From positions 29,347,355-29,411,354 of the forward strand of contig NC_080715.1 in NCBI RefSeq assembly GCF_019097595.1: a DNA stretch of 64,000 bases, in the 5' to 3' direction. Numbering within the stretch: position 1 is the first letter of the stretch; every line of letters begins with the position of its first letter. This stretch comes from Hemibagrus wyckioides. Lineage: Eukaryota > Chordata > Actinopteri > Siluriformes > Bagridae. The notes below the pieces were generated by a model that worked only from the letters and a program-made list of their open reading frames with translations, was not told the DNA's origin and did not search any database. Positions 51,340 to 61,500 of the stretch are shown here, piece by piece. Both the position numbers and the translations under genes were made by a program.

Positions 51340-52330
51340 AAGGAAGGGGGATTAGCTTCATCCTATCATGCAAATATGCTGCAATATACTGCAGCAAACT
51401 ATATGATTATAGTACAGTATACTAGCTAAGATATAAGAAATTAACTGAACCATAATGTTAGTCTTGATCTCCATAACACACAGTGTAAATCTGGTGAAGA
51501 TCAGACATTGTCAATTTTCTGGCCTTAAAAACACTAAGGGTAAGGGGGTCACCTCAATTCACTGTAATCTGATTTTTACCAAATCTGATTTTCACACACT
51601 GTGCATTGGGGAAGTCAGGACTAACATGGAAGGGTGATTTACTTTCAGCCTATCATGCAAATATACTGCAGTATAGAAGAGTAGAAAACTATATGATTAA
51701 GGTATAGTAGAGTATTAATTGAACCACACTGTTAGTCTTGACCTCCTTAACATACAGTGTAAATCTGGTAAAAATCAGACAACATCAATTATTATTGAAT
51801 AGTTTCATTAGCTTCAGTTTCGTCCTATCATGCATTTCAGCAGTGGTATATTATAGTTAAATATATGAATAAACAATAGATGAGTATAAAAGAGTAAACT
51901 AGGTAAGATCTCGGCTGTAGAACGTAATAGAAAGAATTGAATTAAATCACAATGTTGTGATCTCTCTCTCACAGCGAAAATTTGGTAAATATCAGACATC
52001 AATTTTTTGCCCAATAAATAGTAAATGGGTTAGTAAATGGTAAATGAGCTAATCTAACTTGGGAGGGTGATTAGTTCCATCTTATTATGCAGTATAGTTG
52101 CATTGTGGTATACTATAATATAGGAGTATAGTACAGAACTGTATAATATGGAATAGTGGCTCAGATCCCAGTTGAAGAGTGGGATAGAAAGTAATTAATA
52201 ACCTCCATGTTAGTCTAGAAATATTTTTTTAAGGGATAGCCTCTGAGCCTTGCTTTTTGGCTAAAAAATTCAGCATAATCCGATTTTCACCAAAGTCAAG
52301 ATTAACATGAAAGTGTGATTTTGGTTAATT
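51340..52330 (+). repeat. Degenerate tandem repeat, about four units of 200-270 bp
   Basis: Recurring word order: 'aacatggaagggtgatt', 'catcctatcatgcaaatat', 'ctgcagtat', 'aactatatgatta', 'gtatagtagagt', 'gttagtcttgacctcc', 'cacagtgtaaatctggtaaa', 'atcagacat'. Units begin near 51335, 51615, 51810 and 52045, and diverge progressively. No coding potential. Confidence 0.75.
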
Positions 52331-52816
52331 AAAACTAAAGTGTTCTAGTTAAATATAATATTTATTCATATTGTAGAAATTTATGCTTAGTTTGTTTTTG
52401 TTCTTAAATAACCTTCATCAAAATTGTGTGTTTAATCTCCTTCTGAGTCCAGATTAAGCTAGTTGCCATAAAATAAATAGTGGGCCTTATGTAAAGTTAC
52501 TTTGTCATAGTACATTTTTTCTATTTACAAAATAACACTTTTATGTCAAAAACCTGAAAGAAAATATCCATCCATCCTGCATATTAAGTTGTATAATTAA
52601 TAAGATTTATTTTTTTAACAGATTCTGAGTTTCAACAAATTAGCAGCAGAATCACTAATCACAAATAAAAAATACCAACATATTTCATGTGTTTCCAAGG
52701 TCCATTTAAAGTGAGACATGACAATTAAAATGGACTTTTTTATTTCAGATTTTATCAGTGAGCACAGTGTATGAATTGGATGAAGATGCTTACATTATGT
52801 CTATAATAAACAGATA

Positions 52817-54049
52817 CACTATATTGCCAAAGTATTCACTCACCCATCCAAATAATCAGAATCAGGTGTTCCAATCACTTCCATGGCCACAGGTGTATAA
52901 AATCAAGCACCTAGGCATGCAGACTGTTTTTACAAACATTTGTGAAAGAATGGGTCGCTCTCAGGAGCTCAGTGAATTCCAGCGTGGAACTGTGATAGGA
53001 TGCCACCAGTCGTGAAATTTCCTCACTCCTAAATATTCCACAGTCAACTGTCAGCTGTATTATAAGAACGTGGAAGTGTTTGGGAACGACAGCAACTCAG
53101 CCACGAAGTGGTAGGCCACGTAAACTGACGGAGCGGGGTCAGCGGATGCTGAGGCGCATAGTGCGAAGAGGTCGCCAACTTTCTGCAGAGTCAATCGCTA
53201 CAGACCTCCAAACTTCATGTGACCTTCAGATTAGCTCAAGAGCAGTGCGCAGAGAGCTTCATGGAATGGGTTTCCATGGCCGAGCAGCTGCATCCAAGCC
53301 ATACATCACCAAGTGCAATGCAAAGCGTCGGATGCAGTGGTGTAAAGCACGCCGTCACTGGACTCTAGAGCAGTGGAGACGCGTTCTCTGGAGTGATGAA
53401 TCGCGCTTCTCCATCTGGCAATCTGATGGACGAGTCTGGGTTTGGCGGTTGCCAGGAGAACGGTACTTGTCTGACTGCATTGTGCCAAGTGTAAAGTTTG
53501 GTGGAGGGGGGATTATGGTGTGGGGTTGTTCTTCAGGAGCTGGGCTTGGCCCCTTAGTTCCAGTGAAAGGAACTCTGAATGCTTCAGCATACCAAGACAT
53601 TTTGGACAATTCCATGCTCCCAACTTTGTGGGAACAGTTTGGAGCTGGCCCCTTCCTCTTCTAACATGACTGTGCACCAGTGCACAAAGCAAGGTCCATA
53701 AAGACATGGATGACAGAGTCTGGTGTGGATGAACTTGACTGGCCTGCACAGAGTCCTGACCTCAACCCGATAGAACACCTTTGGGATGAATTAGAGCGGA
53801 GACTGAGAGCCAGGCCTTCTCGTCCAACATCAGTGTGTGACCTCACAAATGCGCTTCTGGAAGAATGGTGAAAAATTCCCATAAACACACTCCTAAACCT
53901 TGTGGACAGCCTTCCCAGAAGAGTTGAAGCTGTTATAGCTGCAAAGGGTGGACCAATGTCATATTGAACCCTATGGATTAGGAATGGGATGTCACTTAAG
54001 TTCATATGCGAGTCAAGGCAGGTGAGCGAATACTTTTGGCAATATAGTG
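52817..54049 (+). mobile_element. Tc1-like transposon, defective (family A, copy 2)
   Basis: Precisely bounded by cactatattgcc and its complement, with TA target duplications at 52815-52816 and 54050-54051. It is closely similar to the copy at 45969. The transposase is dead: a 14-base deletion near 53007 shifts the frame in the helix-turn-helix, a C-to-T change makes TAA just before the second catalytic Asp (FLF*HDCAP), and it shares the TGA after EEW. The first DDE motif here reads WSDESRF, the usual family form. Confidence 0.93.
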
Positions 54050-54179
54050 TATCTTCTTGTTTTTGTGTCTGCTGTACATTTTAGATTATTACATAAGAAT
54101 CTAAAAACTTCAAACAAACACAAACTCATACATTTGTGGTACAGATTTTGATTAGGAGCAGATAATTGAGCAAAGACAG

Positions 54180-54722
54180 GATGTATTTCTGGAAACCACA
54201 AATTTAAAAAAGTATTTTGTAGAATGTCGCTGGGGCCCCATGCAGGCCGAAAAGGAGAATCTGGTACTGCCAGTAGCCACTGTGGTCTTTGGTCAGGCAT
54301 CCGGGGCAAGAGCTTTTGGTCAGGACAATAGTGGAAATAAACCCAGTCTCTCCACCAAGTCGTCAATTTGAGGAAGGGGATAGCTGTTAAACTCTGTCAC
54401 CTGGTTGAGTCACAGAAAGTCTACACACAGACTGAGGGTGCCATCTGGCTTAGAGACGACAACCATAGTGTGACTGTGCTGATCCAGGCAATAGTAGACC
54501 CTCTGATGTGCTCTTTGTGTGGCTTCTAGGTGCTGAACAGGAGTTTGTGGGGATGAACCCTGTAGAAGCTTGTAGCACTTCCTGGATGGCAGGAGGAGGT
54601 CCCAGTTCCTCCGTTCCTTGTCTACCACCTGGCACAGCATCCTCTTTAGCATTTTGTTGAAGCGCTCGACCAAGCCATCCATCTGAGGGTGGTAGATGGA
54701 TGCCCTCTGGTGTTTAACTTGC
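54180..54722 (-). mobile_element. Ty3/Gypsy retrotransposon fragment, rearranged
   Basis: The minus strand encodes integrase sequence (54540-54720: HPQMDGLVERFNKMLKRML, then LLPAIQEVLQAS) followed by reverse-transcriptase sequence (54225-54500: VVSKPDGTLSLCVDF, then a shifted RPAWGPS-type segment). In an intact Gypsy pol, reverse transcriptase precedes integrase. No LTR was seen. It adjoins the methyltransferase pseudogene. Confidence 0.8.
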
Positions 54723-54756
54723 AACATATCCACTATGAGATGACATGTTAAAGACA

Positions 54757-55212
54757 TAATGCATACTGAACTCATCAGTGTAGCCCAGAAGAGCAATACA
54801 GCCATGAGGCTTCAACACATGTCCTGCCACTGTCAGGAATCGTTCAGTATCAAACCAGTGAGCCGCAGATGCTGCAGTCAGGAAATCCACAGAGCCACCA
54901 GGAAATAGCAGCTCCTCGGCTGGACCTGATCTGTGATAAGCACCAGGGTGGTACATAGTATCACAGTACTTTAAGAACACAGAGCACAGGTCATATTTCT
55001 ATAATAATGTTAAATGTTTCCCAGTACACAGTGTATTATCTCACATTAAAAATAAAAGACAGAAGGAAAGGCTACCCGGGCACTGCCCTGGCATCCTCCA
55101 CCTGGCACTCGCTGACATCAATACCCAACACTTACTTTCTGGTAGTAAGGAGCCAGTAAACTAGTGTTCTGTCCCATCCAACAGCCCAAGTCCACAGCAA
55201 ACACATGAGGAG
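54757..55212 (-). pseudogene. Methyltransferase pseudogene (copies of exons 2 and 3)
   Basis: Two segments match the intact methyltransferase: an exon-2-like part (about 55075-55207, VDLGCWMGQNT where the parent has VDLGCGTGQNT) and an exon-3-like part (about 54757-54930, GPAEELLFPGGSVDFLTAASAAHWFD). The intervening about 142 bases resemble the parental intron 2, so this is a DNA-level tandem duplicate, not a retrocopy. It is broken: Gly to Trp and Thr to Met in motif I, a small insertion causing a frameshift after QK, and no exons 1, 4, 5 or 6 nearby. A long-TIR Tc1 terminus abuts the exon-2 side at 55211 and a Gypsy fragment abuts the exon-3 side near 54722. Confidence 0.85.
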
Positions 55213-55456
55213 CCTGTATAACAGTGTAAATTTCCACTTAGGGGTGTACTCACTTTTGTTGCCAACAGTTTAGACATTAATGGCTGTGTGTTGAGTTATT
55301 TTGAGGGGACAGCAAATTGACACTGTTATACAGGCTGTACACTCACTACTTTACATTGTAGCAGAGTGTCATTTCTTCAGTGTTGTCACATGAAAAGATA
55401 TAATAAGATATTTCCAAAAATGTGTGGGGTGTACTCACTTTTGTGAGATACAGTAC
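55211..55456. mobile_element. Solo family B Tc1 terminal inverted repeat
   Basis: A single long terminus ending tgtactcacttttgtgagatac, with no transposase attached. Its inner edge repeats 'gcctgtataacagtgtaaat' in inverted order and adjoins the methyltransferase pseudogene. Its outer edge runs directly into a fragment of another Tc1 family. Confidence 0.85.
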
Positions 55457-55890
55457 GTGGATGGCTGGGTGCGCATGCGTTGCTTACCTGGGGATTACAC
55501 AGCACCAGGATGCACTATGGGAAGAAGGCAAGTGTTCAGGCCAGAACACTGGCCTGCTTTGGCCAGTGTTCTGCTGGGAAACCTTGGGTCCTGCCATCCA
55601 TGTGGATGTTACTTTGACACGTATTGTTGCAGACCATGTACACTCTTTCATGGAAATGGTATTCCCTGATGACTGTGGTCTCTTTCAGCAATGTAATGTG
55701 CCGTGCCACAAAGCAAAAATGGTTCAGGAATGGTTTGATGAGCACAACAAGTTTGAGGTGTTGACTTGGTCTCCAAATTCCCCAGATCTCAATCCAATTG
55801 AGAACAACAGCAGCATTCAAATAAAACGGCTTTTTTCAGAGGAGGATTTGTCAGTGCGTTTGGTGTGTCGCAATTCAAGAAAACACCCCA
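55457..55890 (+). mobile_element. Tc1 family C transposase core fragment
   Basis: Decayed catalytic-domain remnant: near CFQQCNVPCHKAK and then [13 protein letters not shown], the third DDE motif. This is the central part that is deleted from the four short family C elements elsewhere in the window. Frames are broken and no TIRs are present. Confidence 0.7.
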
Positions 55891-56270
55891 ACCACAAATT
55901 CTGCTAACTGTAAGGTAACATCTGAGGTAATCTGTTATGGAGTAGTAACTAAATAATAAATTACAAATGCATTTGATCAATTCAGTCATATAATAACTGC
56001 TAAATATTTATATTATATTCAGATTTCCACAGAATAAAGTGTTACATAAACAAACCAATCTTCCATGTGACACTAAAGTCTAAGCTTCTCGTAATTTTCT
56101 TCTGGTAGTTCATCTTAAAAGAAAATATGACAAAACCGTCTCGTTTTGCTAAAAAAACACGTTCAACACTGTACAGTTAAATCCCATTAATAAACACTGA
56201 TCTGAATGAACAATGTGTACAATGAGAGCTGAAACACAAAGTCTGCATGCAGTGTGTTGTTTTGTTTCAG

Positions 56271-57487
56271 GAGGAGCTCAAAACTTCACTGAAGCCCCTA
56301 CAGGAGAAACTGAACATCTTTAAAGACTGCAGAACATATAAAGGTTATAATCAGTAACATGGTTTTGACAGAATTATATACTGCATCCATATTTCATTTG
56401 ATTTCCTCTTCACTGCAGATCCAGGCACAAAACACAGAGCATCACATTAAGGAGCAGTTTGAAACAGGCGGAAGAAGCAGAAGAGTTGGATGATGAAGGA
56501 GAAGATTGAGAAGCTGAGCGGAGACATATCGTCTTTTTCAGACACAGTCAGAGCCATAGAAGATGAAATGAAAGCAGAAGATGTCCTGTTCTTACAAGTG
56601 AGGATCATTTAGTCAGTATTTATGCTGTGAGAAAGTAAAACTTCTTTCCATCTTCAGAAACGTCACATTTCAGTGGTGGAAAAATGTCAACCACAGCCAC
56701 TGATAATTGCTTTGCTGCTTTACCAGAACTTCAAGGCCGCAGTGAAAAAGTGAGTGATGCGTTTCCTGTCTCTCTGTGAATCTGAATCCAAAGCCACAGC
56801 AGTACTGACTCTTAGATGTTTTTGCAGAGGTCAGTGCACACTGCAGCATCCAGAGGAGCTTTCAGGAGCATGTGGCAAAACATTTGGCCAACCTGAAGTT
56901 CAGAGTCTGGGAGAAGATGCAGGACACTGTCCAATACAATAAGAGTCTGTCTGTCGGTCTTTCTTTCTTGCTTGCTTTCTTTCTTTCAGTGTGTGTGTAT
57001 TAACCATAAATATTTCTGCTCTTTTTGCACACTTTTTAAGTAAAATTAAGTATATAGTGATTATTCATATTCTTTTTATTACTAATGTGTTCATTTTAAA
57101 CTTTTGTAATGTAAGGGAACTTTTATTTTGGAAAGCTTTTATTGCTGTTATATGGCACAAAATAACAAATCCATAGGGTTGGGCCGAAAATCCTAGTTGT
57201 ACAAATCCAAAAGTCCAACTGATCAGGTGAACATTGATGAAAATGAAGAAACAGAAAACAGGCAAGATCTCAGTGGGAAAACAGAGCAGAGAAACAAGGC
57301 AGGATGACCTACTGAGTACTGGGCAACAGAAAAGAGCATCTGGTGAAGAGCACTTTTTGGTGGCGTCCTCATATAGTATTATAAGGTGTCCAAAATTGCA
57401 TAAAATGGCTGCCGAACCTGGAAATGGTTATAATGATTGGTTACATTTCCATTTAAGCACACCGCCAAACATTGCAATAACAACAAG

Positions 57488-57519
<32 letters not shown>

Positions 57520-57830
57520 GAATTTTGTATTTACATTTCTTTGGTTTCTGCAAACAAAGTTAGATTAGCTCCATCGTGTGTGTGTGTGTTTTCAGCAGCT
57601 GTAACTCTGGACCCCAACACTGTTCATCCTGAACTCATTGAATCTGCTGATCTGACCAGTGTGAGACTCAAGTGATGAGAAACAGAAGCTTCCTGATAAT
57701 TCAGAGAGATTTGATAAATGTTATTGTATCCTGGGCTCTGAGGGCTTTAACTCGGGGACACACTGCTGGGATGTAGCAGTTGAAGACTGTAAATGGTGGA
57801 TTTTAAATGTTTTTAGACTTTCAAATGTTT
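56271..57830 (+). pseudogene. TRIM35-like (tripartite motif) gene relic
   Basis: Five pieces in the order of a fish TRIM35-like gene. 56271-56343 encodes the start of the coiled coil (EELKTSLKPLQEKL). 56419-56597 continues the coiled coil, with [10 protein letters not shown] in a shifted frame and an internal deletion. 56727-56749 is the 23-base mini-exon (NFKAAVKK). From 56828 comes the linker (WEKMQDTVQY), frameshifted and with a degraded donor. From about 57599 comes a PRY segment (VTLDPNTVHPELIESADLTS), with two stops (TGATGA) directly after VRLK, then LGSEGFNSGTHCWDV. The RING and B-box exons and most of SPRY are missing. TRIM35-like genes are multicopy E3 ligase and innate-immunity genes in fish; this copy cannot encode one. 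Introns are retained, so it is a decayed duplicate. Confidence 0.8.
57488..57519. repeat. (AT)n microsatellite
   Basis: Uninterrupted AT run within the TRIM relic, before its PRY remnant. Confidence 0.85.
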
Positions 57831-58530
57831 TAAAGGATAATTTAGACCAAAAACAATAGTAACTTATTACCAAGTTTATCATGCAAACAGTGGAGTCAGA
57901 TTTTTTTCTAATTGTGTTTAGTCAGTTTTCATGTGCTTTTTGACATCCACTGGATTTTCCAGAATTTCCAGAATGCTATTATCTGTATTATGTATTTGAT
58001 TCACGTGCTAAATATAACAGGGATTTCATTTTCAACTTTTTCCATGTGTTGATATGCTAAATACATTCCTGTGTAGAAAGTTCGGTGATTTTCTCCCAAA
58101 ACTTGAGAATAGTTGAATTGTCTCTGAGAAGGTGAAATGAACAAAGAACTGCGCTGGACTCTGGTCAATCAGGACATGGCAACAGCCTGACTAATATGTT
58201 CTAACTCACACACATACATTTAAATTCACTCTGGTATCACTGCAACACTACTTCTGAACATTTAAAGAATCTGTTCTAAGTCACAAATGTAAAATAAATC
58301 ATTTATTAGACATCTATATAGATTGACTTAACATAGACAAAGTATGCTAGGTCTTAACATTTTATGTGTAAATATGGTGCAAATGTGATGTAGATCATTT
58401 AGATTTCTGCTAATGATAAACTCATTCATTTAAAAGTGCACAAATGTAATTCTAACAAATGGCACAAATGCCCATGAATAATATGCTGTGATTATCACGT
58501 TAGTCCTCCTTCAAATCAGAGTGGTTCTCT
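57831..58530. other. Intergenic between the TRIM relic and the methyltransferase
   Basis: AT-rich. Holds the minus-strand AATAAA at 58302-58307, probably the methyltransferase poly(A) signal. Confidence 0.55.
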
Positions 58531-61500
58531 TCACTGTGGTTTACATGCCAGCACGATGTAGTATTCCGCTGTGAACTCTAACTTGGTGTCAGGTGACGAG
58601 ACGCCCATTTGCTCGAGAAGCCTAAAACAGATGCATGGGTTAAAATCTGTAGCTATAGATATAATGCACACAGAAAATGTCATTACTAAGAAGAGATTTT
58701 CCTTTAGAGCACAACATACACACGAGATGATAATATGGAAGGAATAAAATACAGCAGGGCATGCTGGTATAGAGAAATAATCAACACTCGGGTGGTGTGA
58801 TGGTGATACCACCTCAATGATTGTTATCCTATAAGATCACATCCCAAAATGTTATATTCCCATTAAATCAAGTTGGTTTTTTAAAATAAAGAAGTTTATT
58901 CGTTCATTTAATGCCTGTAATCATGTTCTAGCATTTATATAATACACTACAACATATTGAATTATTGAGTAAGCTGATTACCGTGTCATCATTGACTCCA
59001 AAAGAGCAGCGGCAGCTTGGGGATCATTCTTAAAGTAGGTTTGACAATAAGAGAAAGACTCCATGAAGCCGACCATGCCTGCGACCGTCATCTCCATCTT
59101 CATTGCAATTCTTTCAATCCTTTCCAAGAAGACACAGGTTAAAGGTTAAAGTCGGAAAGTTTACTACACATACATTAATCACAACTGTGATGTAATGTAG
59201 TTTATATTTTACTTTACCTTAGTCACTCACCCAGAGCTATTATTATAAAAATATAAATAAATCAACCTTTTTTGGGGGAAAGTAAGACACCAGTTCATTC
59301 AGGCTGCTAACTATTAACTAGCAAGTAACCTTTGTTTCATGTCTTATTCTAAATCTCAGACTTTTCTGAGAAAACTCTTCAAGGGATGATTCAGCTTAGC
59401 AAACACCATGTTCTGTGTTACTGCTGAACTTTAATACTGCTGATACTCTGAAACAATCCTCCTAACCTGAATGATAAACTCAATTAAATCTTATATGCTG
59501 TTTGGCGAGAATAAATGCTTCAGTAAATTGCATTGATCAAACCTGGTTTTGGATTCAGATCCTGAATAATGTCCAAGATCAAAAATATAAAAAGATCATC
59601 TCTCACTATAAATATAAACCCTACCCAATACTATCAAGCTACAGATCTATAGGTAGCAAAATATGATAATGAAATCACGGCCTAAACATCATCCACACTA
59701 CAATTCTGCTGCTGAAGCTGAATGAAAGTGGAAGTAATTTTGACTCACTTCGATACCAATACATTTTTTAACAATATATAATATATGGCCAAGCGTTTGT
59801 GGACGTTTGAACACCTATTCCAGATTTCGTCCAGCTCCATCTCCTCTGGGAAGGCTTTTCACTGTATTTAGAGTTCATTCTGCATGATTTCATTTAATTA
59901 ACAATTCTATTAAATAAAAAAATAAATCATGATTCTTCTTTTCCATGCTCAGGTAATTTCCATTTCTTATGTGCTGGCTTGCAAAAGGTTTATTTTCACT
60001 TGACATATTTCTGAAGTCCAAAGAGGCTGTGAATTATTATATTCTTTTAATTCCGTTTTTTCATGAGCATGACTTCATTTTCTCGTGTCCTCGACATAAG
60101 CTGTTTTTCTTGTGAGCACGACTTATTTTTCTCAACATAACAAAATATTATGTTGTGACCCACACTTTTCTGTGTATTCAGCATGTTCTAGAGGCAGCAA
60201 AAGTGCAGTATCGCAGCATCTCGGATGACGGCGTTCGCTTTTACTTTTCCTGAAACAACCAGTGTCTGACAGTGTGTGTCACAAGATCACAATTATGGTG
60301 AGAGAATTAAGTCGTGATCACGAGAAAACACACACAATAATGCATGGCCTCTTAGGACGTCAGTACTGAACAATGTAAAAATGTTTAAATGCATGTACCT
60401 CTCTTTTTCAGCGAATGGTATAGCTTCAAATAAAGCTTGCAGTTTGCTATTGGCTATAGCCACCCGAGGACTAGCATAGGGTCTGATAACCTGCTTCACC
60501 TGAAGAAACACAAACAGAAGATGCCGCTTTATCTGATTATTATAGTAATAAATGCACCAAAAAAATCATCAAGGCTTTTGAGAGACACCAATGTATTAAT
60601 ACTTCTTTTCTTTTTAATGGTTCAAGTTTCATTTGTTTAGATTTACATAAATAACTGTAAACTGATTTTTTGTTTGCGTGACAAATGCATTGTTCTAGAA
60701 TTGCTCAACTTTGAGTGAAATCAATCCCAGATAAAAAGGGATTGGTTGAGTAACCTATCATAACTATGATATGGCTGAAGGCATGTGGACCATCACTCCC
60801 ATATGTTTGTTGAACATCTCATTCCAGATTTAGTCCCCACTTTTTACTGATATAATAATCTACTTTTCAGAAAAGGTTTTTTCACCAGATGTGAGAGCGA
60901 AGCTGGCGATTTGTGTGTGTTGATTCAGGCTCTAGAGCGTCAGTGAGGCAAGGTACCGAGGAGTCAGTGTTCCAGTTTGTCCCAAAGGTGTTCAATGTGG
61001 TTGAAATCAGGGCTCTGTGCAGAACACTTGAGCTCCTCCACTCTAGCCTTCATGGACCTTGCTTTGTGATCATGTTTGGGCCTCTTAGTTGCAGTAAAGT
61101 AAAAACTTTGCAAGTCTGGTGAAGACCAACATAAGACTGTGTCCACATACTTTTGGCCATATATTGTATTCTTTATTCCCTGCCCCAAAACCTTAAAACT
61201 TATCTCAACTTGTGAGCAAAGCTTTACTTCTATGAGTGAATCTTTTCTGTGTGCCTTTCCAATACTGTGGACATCTCATGAGAATTTCCTGTCCCCAAAT
61301 TTCTGACAGTCCCTCACTTCTCACCTCTGCAAAGATCTTGTTCAGTTTCTCACCACAGGAGCCATAATGCATGCTGAAATCGTCAGTGTAGCCCAGAAGA
61401 GCAATACAGCCGCGAGGCTTCAACACACGTCCTGCTTCTATCAGGAAACGCTCAGCATCGAACCAGTGAGCCGCAGATGCTGCAGTCAGTAAATCCACAG

